Part shown: piece by piece, positions 52,627-61,943 of the stretch
Layout of the letters: each line of letters starts with the position of its first letter
How positions within the stretch are numbered: the stretch's first letter is position 1
DNA from: an uncultured Roseobacter sp.
GTDB lineage: Bacteria; Pseudomonadota; Alphaproteobacteria; Rhodobacterales; Rhodobacteraceae
Length of the DNA: 64,000 bases
Direction: 5' to 3'
Assembly (NCBI GenBank): GCA_947488305.1
Contig: CANKZM010000002.1
Span: forward strand, 496,001 to 560,000
The notes under the pieces: model-generated
Databases searched by the model: none
The model's input: the letters and a program-made list of their open reading frames with translations, nothing else
Told to the model about the DNA's origin: nothing
Position numbers and translations under genes: made by a program

Positions 52627-53457
52627 ATGGCTGAATGGTCACTGACTGAGACATTCGAGACGTCGGCGGGTGAGGTCGCAGCGGGTCGGGCCGGCAAGGG
52701 TCCTGATCTGGTCCTCGCACACGGTTGGCCCTGGTCCTCATTTTCATGGCACAGGGTTATTCCGGAACTGGCACGCCAATTTCGCGTCCATTGGTACGAT
52801 ATGCCCGGGTATGGACAGTCAGAAATGAATGCGTCGCAGCGTTCATCGCTCGATGTCCAAGGCGGCGTATTTGTGGAAATGCTGGACAACTGGGGGCTAA
52901 AGACACCGCGCGTGATCGCGCATGATTTTGGTGGGGCCACCACATTACGTGCCCATCTGTTGCATCATCGAGACTTTGAACGTTTTGTCTTGATGAATGT
53001 TGTGGCCATGCGTCCCTGGGGATCAGCGTTCTTTGACCATGTGGGAAAGCACGTGGAGGTCTTTCAGGAGCTTCCTCCAAACATCCATCGCGCCATCGTC
53101 GAAGCCTATATCAAAGGCGCATTTGCACGCGAAATTGATTCATCCGATCTTGAGAAATTGATCGCCCCGTGGCTGTCGACGGGCGGCTGGCAGAGTTTTT
53201 ATCGCCAGTTTGCGCAAGCAGATGAAAAATATACCGCACAAATTGAACCGTTCTTCGATCAACTCAGATGCCCTACCAAGATCATTTGGGGAGAAGACGA
53301 CCCATGGATCCCGCTAGAACGTGGCAAAGCACTGAATGATGCCGTCAAAAACGCGACTTTCACAACGCTGCCTGGTGTTGGACATATGCCGCAATTGGAA
53401 AATCCTGCGGCAGCACTTCGGGAGTTGGTCGAATTCCTTAAGGACAATACCTCCTGA
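52627..53457 (+). CDS. alpha/beta hydrolase, haloacetate/haloalkane dehalogenase-like
   Basis: A 276-aa cytoplasmic hydrolase. The nucleophile elbow reads RVIAHDFGGATTLRA, where the nucleophile is Asp, the class of dehalogenases and epoxide hydrolases, not the Ser of esterases. HGWPWSSFSW is the oxyanion-hole strand, GEDDPWIP holds the acid and GVGHMPQLENP the catalytic His. ATG 52627 (MAEWSL) is preferred over 52612. It may dehalogenate small haloacids or hydrolyse another substrate; a specific substrate cannot be assigned. Transcribed alone. Confidence 0.85.
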   Translation: MAEWSLTETFETSAGEVAAGRAGKGPDLVLAHGWPWSSFSWHRVIPELARQFRVHWYDMPGYGQSEMNASQRSSLDVQGGVFVEMLDNWGLKTPRVIAHDFGGATTLRAHLLHHRDFERFVLMNVVAMRPWGSAFFDHVGKHVEVFQELPPNIHRAIVEAYIKGAFAREIDSSDLEKLIAPWLSTGGWQSFYRQFAQADEKYTAQIEPFFDQLRCPTKIIWGEDDPWIPLERGKALNDAVKNATFTTLPGVGHMPQLENPAAALRELVEFLKDNTS

Positions 53458-53599
53458 GGCTTCGGATTGGGTGGTAAATTCTCCGGCTTGTGCGAGGTCC
53501 ATGATCTATTTTGAATTGCTTTTATCGCGATCGGCTCCAGTGTGCGTTCCAAAGCTGGACAGGTTGGTGAGCCCCACCTAACCTTTTCTCGAGTTGTGA

Positions 53600-54574
53600 A
53601 TGGAACAGAGCCATATGGCTGAGAACAAGCCCGACATACCGGATCAGACCATTGAAAACTGGCAGCGTATTGTTGATCTGATCGCCCGTCTGGCGGATGT
53701 GCCAGCCAGCTTGGTCATGCGCACGCATGCTCCCAGCCATTCGGTCTTTGTATCCAGCCGAACGAAAGGCAACCCTTACGACGTCGGTCGGCGCTTTACG
53801 CTGAACGAGAAGCTCTACTGCTACGGCGTCCTCAAGGATGGCGAATTGGTGGTCGAAGACGCTACCTGTGATCCGAGATGGGTCGACAATGACGATATGG
53901 AGCACCAGATGAGCTTCTATGTCGGGTATCCGCTTTATTGGCCCGATCAATCTGTCTTTGGCACCATCTGCATGCTGGACACGCGGCGAAACCGTCAGGC
54001 GAAGTTGTTCAGCGAAGGGGTAAAAGAATTCGCAAGGGTCATTGAAGCAGATCTTCGGTTGTTGGTCGAAATCGATGTGCGGGCGCGTCTTGAAAAGCAA
54101 TTGCAAGCGATGCTGGATCAGCTCGAAACGCGTGTTGCCGAACGGACTTCCGAGCTCGAAGAAGCCAACACAGCGCTGCGAATTCTGCTGGATAACGTGG
54201 AGCAATCTCGTGACGCCTATGACACCAAGTTCCTGCGTCAAATCAAGGGGATGGTTATCCCTATACTCGGGACCTTACGAGCCCGCCTTATCCATGACGA
54301 AAAAGCCACGATCTATCTGGACATGGTAGAGCAAAACCTTGTCTCAATCACGGCTTCGATGTCCGGGCACCTTGCGACTGTATTTGAGGCGCTGACACCC
54401 TCTGAACAGGAAGTAGCGCAAATGATCATGCGAGGACATACAACCAAGGACATCGCGCGCACCCTATCGCGTGAACCCAGCACGGTGGAGTTTCACCGCA
54501 ACAACATTCGTAAAAAGTTGGGGCTGCGCAAAAGCGGTCAAAATCTGCGCAGCAAGCTTTTGTCAATTCAATAA
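53600..54574 (+). CDS. GAF-domain / LuxR-type transcriptional regulator
   Basis: A 324-aa protein. The GAF domain spans about 24-155 (RIVDLIARLADVPASLVMR, EHQMSFYVGYPLYWPDQSVF, FGTICMLD). A coiled-coil segment follows (about 175-205, QLETRVAERTSELEEANTAL). The C-terminal LuxR helix-turn-helix is LTPSEQEVAQMIMRGHTTKD with STVEFHRNNIRKKLGL. No receiver domain is present, so it senses a small ligand or light/redox state directly. The start could be ATG 53600 or 53615. A terminator hairpin follows the stop; the exported MBL-fold gene lies 125 bases downstream. Confidence 0.88.
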   Translation: MEQSHMAENKPDIPDQTIENWQRIVDLIARLADVPASLVMRTHAPSHSVFVSSRTKGNPYDVGRRFTLNEKLYCYGVLKDGELVVEDATCDPRWVDNDDMEHQMSFYVGYPLYWPDQSVFGTICMLDTRRNRQAKLFSEGVKEFARVIEADLRLLVEIDVRARLEKQLQAMLDQLETRVAERTSELEEANTALRILLDNVEQSRDAYDTKFLRQIKGMVIPILGTLRARLIHDEKATIYLDMVEQNLVSITASMSGHLATVFEALTPSEQEVAQMIMRGHTTKDIARTLSREPSTVEFHRNNIRKKLGLRKSGQNLRSKLLSIQ

Positions 54575-54598
54575 AACACGGGGTTTCTCCCCATGTTT
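54574..54598 (+). terminator. rho-independent terminator-like hairpin after the GAF-LuxR gene
   Basis: AAACACGGGG-TTTCT-CCCCATGTTT: 9 of 10 stem pairs around a 5-base loop, starting at the stop codon, then a pyrimidine-rich run (TTCCCCCTTATTTTT). Confidence 0.6.
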
Positions 54599-54699
54599 CC
54601 CCCTTATTTTTCCCATGCAATCTGAGTCTTCGTCCACGGCTACTCTAGCTGTGGTTGGGGCGTTCCCGGCAAGAAATCTCAAAACAGGGGGCTGAAATA

Positions 54700-55692
54700 A
54701 TGGAAAGAGAAGACCTGAAACTCGAACCGACGCTGATACGCGGTGAAGAGGAGAATTTGACACAAGGCCTGTCGCGACGGTCGTTCTTTATGGCAGCAGG
54801 CGCGGCTGGTGTGGGAGGTGCTGCTTCCTTAATGTCGAGCACATCGGTGCAGGCTCAGTCCACTGACTGGACCCAGCCTGGAAATAACAACGGTGTCATT
54901 GAATTGCAAAACACAACAGGTGCTGCGGTGGAGGGTGATGTCGGCATCGATTTCTATGGTCACTGTGCCCTGAAATTCACGTCACCCGGGGGTGCCACCG
55001 TGTTGTTTGATCCGTGGCGCGATGATCCATCCGGTGCCTGGGGGCTTTGGTTCAAGAACGAATTCCCGGAAACGCCGGTGGATATATGCATGTCGACACA
55101 CACCCACTTTGACCATGACGCGATTCATCGGCCGGTCTCTACGATGGTCTTGGACCGGATGGTTGGGAACTTTGAATTTGCGGATATCAAGATTACCGGC
55201 TTTGCGGACAAACACGCCTGCGTTGCGCCGGGATGGTATAACTGGACGGATGCGCTGGCGGAGTTTGGCGTCGAGGCCTGCCCACCGAACAACGTCAGCC
55301 ATATGGATATGGTGGTTTATGTGATAGAGACTGGTGGTATCCGGACTCTGATATGGGGGGACAACCGCCACAATCCACCGCAAGAGTTTTGGGATGCAAT
55401 TGGCGAAATTGACATCCTGACTTTGCCGATAGACGGCTCTCAACACATTCTGAGTTACGGGCAGGGCGATGATATCGTCGCGCGTTTGAACCCCAAAGTG
55501 GTGATCCCGACCCATTATCTTAACGAAACCACCAGCTATACTCTGACGACACTTCAGAATGCTGATGAATGGGTCAAGGCTCAGGCGAGCTATAAAGAGC
55601 TGGACAGCGCGAGCTTGACGCTCAACACCTCGGACGTGGCAGGGATGAACAAAGAGTTCATGTATTTTGGGCACAACGCTCAGACCGCATAA
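54700..55692 (+). CDS. Tat-exported metallo-beta-lactamase-fold hydrolase (UlaG-like)
   Basis: A 330-aa protein. ATG 54700 has AGGGGG 9 bases upstream. A 28-residue n-region precedes LSRRSFFMAAGAAGVGGAAS, a canonical twin-arginine leader, with cleavage probably after VQA-Q. The MBL metal motif is STHTHFDHDAIHRP (HxHxDH), and further ligands occur in VIPTHYLNETT. The fold binds two metal ions and hydrolyses esters, lactones or phosphodiesters; UlaG-like members act on L-ascorbate 6-phosphate lactone. Export in folded form points to a periplasmic substrate. Possibly controlled by the GAF-LuxR regulator upstream. Confidence 0.88.
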   Translation: MEREDLKLEPTLIRGEEENLTQGLSRRSFFMAAGAAGVGGAASLMSSTSVQAQSTDWTQPGNNNGVIELQNTTGAAVEGDVGIDFYGHCALKFTSPGGATVLFDPWRDDPSGAWGLWFKNEFPETPVDICMSTHTHFDHDAIHRPVSTMVLDRMVGNFEFADIKITGFADKHACVAPGWYNWTDALAEFGVEACPPNNVSHMDMVVYVIETGGIRTLIWGDNRHNPPQEFWDAIGEIDILTLPIDGSQHILSYGQGDDIVARLNPKVVIPTHYLNETTSYTLTTLQNADEWVKAQASYKELDSASLTLNTSDVAGMNKEFMYFGHNAQTA

Positions 55693-55722
55693 TTCGCTGG
55701 ATGCAAGCAATCCTGTTATCTG

Positions 55723-55745
55723 CCGACCCGAACCGATCGGGTCGG
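55723..55745. terminator. bidirectional terminator between the MBL-fold and MFS genes
   Basis: CCGACCCGA-ACCGA-TCGGGTCGG, a perfect 9-bp stem and 5-base loop, followed by TAATTATAGTTT. It lies 30 bases after the MBL stop and 71 bases past the MFS stop on the other strand, so it serves convergent genes. Confidence 0.65.
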
Positions 55746-55816
55746 TAATTATAGTTTCGATCCCCTCTGCGGCCGGACTCGCCTTTCCGGTGAACCGTTC
55801 GACTGCTGGTCGGTAC

Positions 55817-57022
55817 TTAAACCGAGGCATGCCCTCGCAAGCGGATCACCAAAGGAATCATAGCCAAAACAAGCAACGCCGCAAAAAGGAACGGAGCGCC
55901 GGGCAAGTAATAGCCCGTCTCATCAACTGAGGCTTGAAACAATCCGGTCATGAAAATCGGTGACAGGATCGCGGCAACAGAGGATAAAGACGCGATAACA
56001 CCCTGAACAACACCTTGCCGGTCATCATCAACCTGGTTGGATGCCATCGCGGTCATCAGTGCAGGGACAAGATCGGACAAGGCAGCCAGCAACAGAAAAA
56101 CAACGAGCGCTGCAAGCGTTCCGGTAAAGCCAAAGCCGATCATACCAATCAATGCGGAAACCATGCCGAGCATCAGAGTGCGATAATCTCCCATCCAGCG
56201 GATAAAGAGTGGCATCAGAACACCTTGCACCAATGCCAGCAATACGCCGTATGCGGCAAGCGACAGCCCGATAAATAGTGTCGACCAGTTAAAGACTTCG
56301 CGGGTCCAAAAGGCCCAAAGTGTCGGATAGACCATATTCGCGAATTCAAACATGAAAATGCACACCAATGGCACTGCGAGCCCGGGTAACCGAAAAGCAT
56401 CGAATATGGATTTGAACGGATTGAGATCGCGTTTGCCGAAAGGACGGCGCTTATCGGGTGTCAGGCTCTCAGGCAGCACATAGTAGCCAAACACTGCGTT
56501 GGCTGCGGATAAGGCCGCTGCGATCCAGAAAGGCGCTGACAGGCTTATCTCGGCCGCAATGCCACCAATCGCCGGACCAAGAACGAAACCGATACCGAAG
56601 GCTGCACCAATCAGACCAAAGTTCGCGGCCTTTTCCTGCGGCGACGAGATATCGGCAATATAGGCCGTCGCTGTAATATAGGTGGCCCCTGCCAGCCCCG
56701 CGAGCGTTCGCCCAAGCAAAAGCAGCCAGAAAGTGTCGGCCATGGCCATGATCACGTAATCAACCGCCAGCATGACAAGCGCCGCAATCAGTATGGGTCT
56801 GCGTCCGACGGCATCCGAAATGCTCCCGACGATGGGGCCGCATAGGAAAAGGGCACCGGCATAGGCCGCCATGAGTAACCCGCCCCAAAATGCTCCCTGT
56901 CCTGTATCGCCCGCGCCAACGCGGTCCATCAAATCCGGCATGATCGGGAAAACGATACCTATGCCAATTGCGTCGATCATCAGGGTAATCAGGATGAAGA
57001 CGATGGCGCGGTTCTTGAACAT
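55817..57022 (-). CDS. TetA-like MFS transporter
   Basis: A 401-aa, twelve-span exporter of the TetA (DHA1) group. Signature segments: span 1 [20 protein letters not shown], the loop 2-3 motif [33 protein letters not shown], and [16 protein letters not shown] (motif C of antiporters). It would export a small molecule in exchange for protons. Similar genes are common in marine alphaproteobacteria and do not imply tetracycline resistance. No TetR repressor gene is adjacent. Confidence 0.85.
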   Translation of the reverse strand: MFKNRAIVFILITLMIDAIGIGIVFPIMPDLMDRVGAGDTGQGAFWGGLLMAAYAGALFLCGPIVGSISDAVGRRPILIAALVMLAVDYVIMAMADTFWLLLLGRTLAGLAGATYITATAYIADISSPQEKAANFGLIGAAFGIGFVLGPAIGGIAAEISLSAPFWIAAALSAANAVFGYYVLPESLTPDKRRPFGKRDLNPFKSIFDAFRLPGLAVPLVCIFMFEFANMVYPTLWAFWTREVFNWSTLFIGLSLAAYGVLLALVQGVLMPLFIRWMGDYRTLMLGMVSALIGMIGFGFTGTLAALVVFLLLAALSDLVPALMTAMASNQVDDDRQGVVQGVIASLSSVAAILSPIFMTGLFQASVDETGYYLPGAPFLFAALLVLAMIPLVIRLRGHASV

Positions 57023-57263
57023 ACGAACCTATCGGACGGCGATGCATTCAACGCAAGTCAAAAGACCAGCGTCCAGGATAGAACGCCAATTTGAAAGAGG
57101 ACACGTAGCGATAGACCGACAAGTCAAACGGCGAGGTCACGACGACTATTCGTTTTTCTCGTGGTCGGCCATCAGTGGTGGTACAGTGCCTTTGCAATTC
57201 AAACTGAACGTTATCACCCGTTGGTCCTCAATCGGATGATGCAGCATTTAAGGGAGACACCAG

Positions 57264-58109
57264 ATGCACCGGGTCTTGATTTTAGCTCTGACACTGTTCC
57301 TGCCTCAATCGGCATATGCGAAATGCGCAGACGATGCGGAGGTGGCCGCCTTTGTTCAATCGTTTCTCGACAAGACACCTGCCGTGGCGCTTGGAAAGTC
57401 GGGAAGCATCGAAGATGCACGGTGTACGCAGCAAAAGGTGGTTGCAGCGCTCGAAAGCCATCTTGGACCGGTGATTGGGTACAAGGCGGGTCTGACGTCA
57501 AAACCAGCCATGGACCGCTTTGGTGTAAACGAACCTGTGGGCGGCGTTCTCTATCGCGATATGATGTTGAGCAATGGTGCAGAAGTACCGGTCAATTTCG
57601 GTACTATCCCACTGTTTGAGGCGGATCTGATACTGGTTGTCGCCTCTGATGACATCAATGCCGCGACCTCGCCCGAAGAAGTGATGATGCATGTCAGTGC
57701 GGTCCATCCCTTTATGGAGTTGCCGGACATCATGGTGGCCAAGGGTGAGCCACTGACGGGTGCCACCATCACTGCGATGGGGGTTGGCGCACGTCTCGGT
57801 ATTCTAGGAGACGCAATTCCCGTAGATGATGCCGCCGAAATGACACGGGCATTGGGAGAGATGCAGGTCTCCGTCAGAAACGCGGAAGGTACGGTTCTTT
57901 CTGAAGCGCCCGGCGCGGCAGTCTTGGGGCATCCTGCCAATGCCGTGACTTGGCTCGTCTCGACCGGTATTACGTTGAAGCCCGGTGATCTGGTCAGCGT
58001 TGGGTCCATTGGCCCGCTTCATCCCGCGGCAAAATCAGGTGGAGGCGCGACCATAACCTATAACGGCCTGCCGGGAGATCCCGTTCTTTCCGTTTCATTT
58101 GTCGAATGA
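57264..58109 (+). CDS. exported FAH/2-keto-4-pentenoate hydratase family protein
   Basis: A 281-aa protein with a Sec signal peptide (MHRVLILALTLFLPQSAYA-KC), AGGGAGA upstream of the ATG, and the hydratase-family core. The core includes VIGYKAGLTSKPAMDRFGV, FEADLILVVASDD, HPFMELPDIMVAKGE and VSVGSIGPLHPAAKSGGG. MhpD-type hydratases act in the cytoplasm on aromatic-degradation intermediates. A signal peptide on this fold is unusual, and no other aromatic catabolism genes lie here. Catalysis is unproven; whether the metal-binding acidic residues are complete needs alignment. Confidence 0.85.
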   Translation: MHRVLILALTLFLPQSAYAKCADDAEVAAFVQSFLDKTPAVALGKSGSIEDARCTQQKVVAALESHLGPVIGYKAGLTSKPAMDRFGVNEPVGGVLYRDMMLSNGAEVPVNFGTIPLFEADLILVVASDDINAATSPEEVMMHVSAVHPFMELPDIMVAKGEPLTGATITAMGVGARLGILGDAIPVDDAAEMTRALGEMQVSVRNAEGTVLSEAPGAAVLGHPANAVTWLVSTGITLKPGDLVSVGSIGPLHPAAKSGGGATITYNGLPGDPVLSVSFVE

Positions 58110-58442
58110 TCTGGCGAAGGCTTCGAAACTTGGTTGGCCGGAAGGACCCAATTTCGGCCACTGGTTTAACCGCTTCGGGCGAAATCTGTCGCAATTTGTG
58201 CTGACGACGCGACGGATGTCGGGCTTGCCAGTGCTGGAGGGTGTCCGCTGGATTTTGCGGCTCCGTAGCGTTTCGCGCCTGACCTCGCCCGAACAAAAGG
58301 GTCCGAAACTGCTCCTCATTTCAGCAAATCGTTGACGAGCGGGCAGAAAGCAGTGGCGGTTGACCATTAAATTTTTTACCATCTGGTCAGAAATACAAAT
58401 ATGTGCTCCATTTTGGAACATGGAAACCATCGGGAATCAGCC
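58110..58442. other. 333-base intergenic stretch before preT
   Basis: No convincing gene. Short frames (58099-58335 plus; 58095-58430 minus) lack motifs and good starts. The 3' part carries the RutR-like site and its half-site, with AAATAT (58397-58402) as a possible -10 placed 16 bases from TTTACC. Confidence 0.45.
58360..58390. promoter_or_regulatory. RutR-type operator upstream of preT, with an adjacent half-site
   Basis: TTTACCATCTGGTCAG (58375-58390) matches the E. coli RutR palindrome TTGACCAnnTGGTCAA at 12 of 14 fixed positions. A separate perfect half-site TTGACCA lies at 58360-58366. They overlap the probable promoter, so a bound regulator would repress preT and preA. Confidence 0.7.
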
Positions 58443-59783
58443 ATGACCTCTTCAATGCGAAAAAGCGGCGTCTCATCGGGACGTCTCGATGCCGCTTCAG
58501 TCCAGTCAAATTTCTCCGATTTGCACCCCCCGTATGACGATCATGAGGCCTTGGTGGCTGCGGACCGGTGCTATTTCTGTCATGATGCACCTTGTGTCAC
58601 GGCCTGTCCGACGTCGATCGATATCCCCCTGTTTATTCGACAAATTGCGACTGGAACGCCGGAAGCTGCCGCCAGGACAATTCTGAACCAGAACATTCTT
58701 GGTGGAATGTGCGCACGTGTGTGTCCTACCGAAACGCTGTGCGAAGAGGCCTGTGTTCGGGAAATTGCTGAGGGCAAACCCGTGGAAATCGGGCGTTTGC
58801 AACGCCATGCCACAGACGTCTTGATGGAGGATGACACCCACCCTTTCACTCGGTCTGCGTCGACAGGTAAAACCGTTGCCATTGTGGGAGCGGGACCGGC
58901 CAGTCTGGCCTGCGCTCACCGTTTGGCGATGTATGGTCATGACGTGGTGATATACGAGGCCCGTCCAAAAGGGGGCGGTCTGAACGAATTCGGGATCGCT
59001 GCGTATAAATCGACAAATGACTTTGCAAAAAAGGAGGTCGACTGGTTGCTGAAGATCGGCGGCATCGACATCCGTTATGGCCGGTCGCTAGGGACGGAAA
59101 TCTCATTGGATAACCTTCAGAACGAGTTTGATGCCGTATTCCTTGGGATGGGGCTTTCGGGCGTGAACGCCTTATCGCTTGAGGGCGAAGACAAGAACCA
59201 CGTGGACGATGCCGTCGCATTCATTGCTGACCTTCGGCAAGCCACTGATCTTACGACCCTTCCCATAGGCAGGCGGGTGGTCATCGTTGGCGGGGGCATG
59301 ACGGCAATTGATGCCGGGGTGCAGGCAAAACTGCTTGGGGCTGAGGATGTCACCATCGTCTATCGGCGCGGAAAGGATGCGATGCCCGCGTCAAAATTCG
59401 AACAAGACCTTGCGCAACAGAAAGGTGTGCGGCTGGTCTTTGACGCGGCACCTGTTGGCATTGAGGGAAACGGAAGTCTCACGGCCGTACGCTTTGCCTA
59501 CACCGAACAGCAGGACGGCAAGCTCGTCACGTCGGATGAAACATTTACCTTGCCGGCCGATCAACTCTTCAAGGCGATTGGGCAGACGCTGGGGCCCGTT
59601 CCAGACAACATCCAGCTAGAGGGCAGGAAAATCGCCGTCGACAACTTTGGTCGTACATCCCTCGATGGCGTTTGGGCAGGAGGCGATTGTGCGACAGGGG
59701 GTGATGATCTTACCGTGACGGCAGTTGCTGAAGGCCGCGATGCCGCAGAAGACATGCATTCCAAACTGATGGGAGAAGGCTGA
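58443..59783 (+). CDS. preT: NAD-dependent dihydropyrimidine dehydrogenase subunit PreT
   Basis: A 446-aa glutamate-synthase-small-subunit-type flavoprotein. The N-terminal iron-sulfur region has CYFCHDAPCVTACPTS and CARVCPTETLCEEACV, binding two [4Fe-4S] clusters. Dinucleotide sites are VAIVGAGPASLACAHRLA and VVIVGGGMTAIDAGVQAKL for FAD and NAD(P). It delivers electrons from NADH to PreA for reduction of uracil or thymine to the dihydro form. ATG 58443 (MTSSMRKS) is preferred over ATG 58401, which would fall within the proposed promoter; the ribosome-binding site is weak in both cases. Coupled to preA by TGATG. Confidence 0.93.
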   Translation: MTSSMRKSGVSSGRLDAASVQSNFSDLHPPYDDHEALVAADRCYFCHDAPCVTACPTSIDIPLFIRQIATGTPEAAARTILNQNILGGMCARVCPTETLCEEACVREIAEGKPVEIGRLQRHATDVLMEDDTHPFTRSASTGKTVAIVGAGPASLACAHRLAMYGHDVVIYEARPKGGGLNEFGIAAYKSTNDFAKKEVDWLLKIGGIDIRYGRSLGTEISLDNLQNEFDAVFLGMGLSGVNALSLEGEDKNHVDDAVAFIADLRQATDLTTLPIGRRVVIVGGGMTAIDAGVQAKLLGAEDVTIVYRRGKDAMPASKFEQDLAQQKGVRLVFDAAPVGIEGNGSLTAVRFAYTEQQDGKLVTSDETFTLPADQLFKAIGQTLGPVPDNIQLEGRKIAVDNFGRTSLDGVWAGGDCATGGDDLTVTAVAEGRDAAEDMHSKLMGEG

Positions 59784-61087
59784 TGGCCGATCTGAACAGC
59801 ACATTTTGTGGCATAAAATCACCCAACCCTTTCTGGCTGGCGTCAGCCCCCCCAACCGACAAGGAATACAATGTCCGGCGGGCCTTTGATGCCGGATGGG
59901 GCGGTGTGGTCTGGAAGACATTGGGGATGGACGGACCGCCCGTTGTAAACGTGAATGGTCCGCGATACGGCGCGATATGGGGGGCTGACCGTCGGTTATT
60001 GGGGCTCAATAACATTGAACTGATCACCGACAGACCACTTGACGTGAACCTGCAGGAAATGACACGCGTCAAACGCGACTACCCCGACCGCGCCCTGATC
60101 GCTTCGGTGATGGTGCCCTGCGAAGAGCAGGCCTGGAAAGAGATCTTGCCGAAAATCGCAGACACGGGCTGCGATGGTTTCGAGCTGAACTTCGGATGCC
60201 CGCATGGCATGGCCGAGCGCGGCATGGGGTCAGCTGTTGGGCAGGTTCCGGAATATATCGAAATGGTGACCCGCTGGTGCAAGGAAGCCACGGACTTGCC
60301 TGTCATCGTGAAACTCACGCCAAATGTCACAAACATCCTTTATCCGGCGGAGGCTGCCAAGAAAGGTGGCGCGGATGGCGTCAGCCTGATCAATACGATC
60401 AATTCGATCACTTCAGTGAACCTTGATACCATGTCGCCTGAACCGATGATTGACGGAAAAGGGACGCATGGTGGATATTGTGGTCCTGCCGTTAAGCCAA
60501 TTGCCCTCAATATGGTCGCCGAAATCGCCAGAAATGCCGAGACGCGCGGATTGCCGATTTCGGGGATCGGCGGCATCACGACCTGGCGGGATGCGGCAGA
60601 ATTCTTGGCATTGGGCGCCGGCAATGTTCAGGTCTGCACGGCTGCCATGACGTATGGGTTCAAAGTGGTTCAGGAGATGATCTCGGGTCTTTCACAATGG
60701 ATGGATGAACAAGGCCACGCGTCACTCGATGAAATTGTTGGACGCGCGGTTCCGAATGTTACTGACTGGCAGTACCTGAACCTCAACTATGTAACCAAGG
60801 CGCGAATTGATCAGGACCTCTGCATCAAATGTGGCAGATGCTATGCGGCGTGCGAGGATACATCGCACCAGGCGATTTCAATGTCGCCGGAACGCGTCTT
60901 CGACGTGAAAGATGATGAGTGCGTGGCCTGCAATCTATGTGTCAACGTCTGCCCGGTGGAGAATTGCATCACCATGGAGACGCTTGAGCCGGGAAGCATG
61001 GACGAGCGTACAGGGAAAGTGGTCGAGGAAGCCTTTGCCGACTGGACGACGCATCCGAACAATCCATCTGCGACGGCGGCTGAATAG
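59783..61087 (+). CDS. preA: NAD-dependent dihydropyrimidine dehydrogenase subunit PreA
   Basis: A 434-aa enzyme that carries the FMN site for pyrimidine reduction. The TIM-barrel part (1-330) contains CGIKSPNPFWLASAPPTD, ELNFGCPHGMAERGMG, PVIVKLTPNVTNI and GIGGITTWRDAAEFLALGA. The C-terminal ferredoxin-like part has CIKCGRCYAACEDTSHQAI and CVACNLCVNVCPVENC, binding two [4Fe-4S] clusters. Its ATG overlaps the preT stop by one base. Together the two subunits perform the first, reductive step of uracil and thymine breakdown. Confidence 0.95.
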   Translation: MADLNSTFCGIKSPNPFWLASAPPTDKEYNVRRAFDAGWGGVVWKTLGMDGPPVVNVNGPRYGAIWGADRRLLGLNNIELITDRPLDVNLQEMTRVKRDYPDRALIASVMVPCEEQAWKEILPKIADTGCDGFELNFGCPHGMAERGMGSAVGQVPEYIEMVTRWCKEATDLPVIVKLTPNVTNILYPAEAAKKGGADGVSLINTINSITSVNLDTMSPEPMIDGKGTHGGYCGPAVKPIALNMVAEIARNAETRGLPISGIGGITTWRDAAEFLALGAGNVQVCTAAMTYGFKVVQEMISGLSQWMDEQGHASLDEIVGRAVPNVTDWQYLNLNYVTKARIDQDLCIKCGRCYAACEDTSHQAISMSPERVFDVKDDECVACNLCVNVCPVENCITMETLEPGSMDERTGKVVEEAFADWTTHPNNPSATAAE

Positions 61088-61105
61088 GGCGACCCCGATC
61101 GTTGT

Positions 61106-61771
61106 TCATTCAACGGTCGGGCGCAAGGCCCGTACGAAAAAGTCTGTGAGATACGCGTCGGCCTCGTCAAAGAGCTGTTCGGCACGCGGTTGTCCAAGGA
61201 TCGCGCAGACTTGAACGTCGAAATCCGCATAATGCTGCGTCATGGCCCAAATGGAGAAAATCAGGTGATGCGGATCAACATTCGCCAGCTTTCCCTCACT
61301 GCTCCATTTTTCGATGACCGCTGCTTTCTCATCGACCAGTGACTTAAGTTCACCAGAAAGTTGGTCCACGGTGCGCGGTGCACCATGCAGGATCTCGGTT
61401 GCGAACAGTTTGCTTTCCCGGGGCATATCTTGCGACATCCGCAGTTTTCGACGCACATAGGTCAGGATTTCTGCAAGCGGTTCGCCTTCCGCGGAAAGCT
61501 CACGCAACGGGCTGAGCCAGGTCTCCAAGAGACTTTCCAGCAGATCGGTATAGATCGCGTCCTTGCTGCCGAAGTAGTAGACGACATGCGGTTTGGACAT
61601 GCCTGCGGCATCGGCGATCTTGGCCAAAGTTGCCCCGCGGAGCCCCTCTATCGCGAATACATCCAACGCTGCACGCAGGATTTGTTCACGTTTTTCGCGT
61701 TGGATGCGGGTGAGCTTTGATTTCTTGGAGTCGGCCCCTTTCTCCATCGCTGCCTTTTCAACCATCGTCAT
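61106..61771 (-). CDS. rutR: TetR-family regulator of pyrimidine catabolism, RutR-like
   Basis: A 221-aa repressor. The helix-turn-helix is GLRGATLAKIADAAGMSKPH followed by VVYYFGSKDAIYTDLLES. The ligand domain includes PRESKLFATEILHGAP and HHLIFSIWAMTQHYADFDVQ, both highly RutR-like; uracil binds this region in E. coli RutR. The gene is convergent with preA and divergent from the ureidopropionase-type gene, with a RutR-like site between them. It probably represses preTA, the hydrolase and itself until uracil or thymine is present. Confidence 0.88.
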   Translation of the reverse strand: MTMVEKAAMEKGADSKKSKLTRIQREKREQILRAALDVFAIEGLRGATLAKIADAAGMSKPHVVYYFGSKDAIYTDLLESLLETWLSPLRELSAEGEPLAEILTYVRRKLRMSQDMPRESKLFATEILHGAPRTVDQLSGELKSLVDEKAAVIEKWSSEGKLANVDPHHLIFSIWAMTQHYADFDVQVCAILGQPRAEQLFDEADAYLTDFFVRALRPTVE

Positions 61772-61943
61772 TAATCTGCACCGCCAAATGTCATGAGTGT
61801 TGCTTGTTTCCAGTTGAACTCACGGCGCTCTGGCAGGGCGATCAGGCAAGAATGCGACGATCTCCCAAAGCTGGGGCCTAAGCTACACATTGCCCGCAGG
61901 GCGTGCAGGTTTCAACTCTTTCCAAGAACGCTGTCGCATTTTT

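Noticed and set aside
55817-57022. Tetracycline resistance determinant
   Set aside because: TetA-like MFS motifs are present, but such chromosomal homologues are widespread and no TetR gene or mobile element is adjacent.
58099-58335. Small plus-strand frame after the exported hydratase gene
   Set aside because: Needs a TTG start inside the preceding gene, shows no family features and has no ribosome-binding site.
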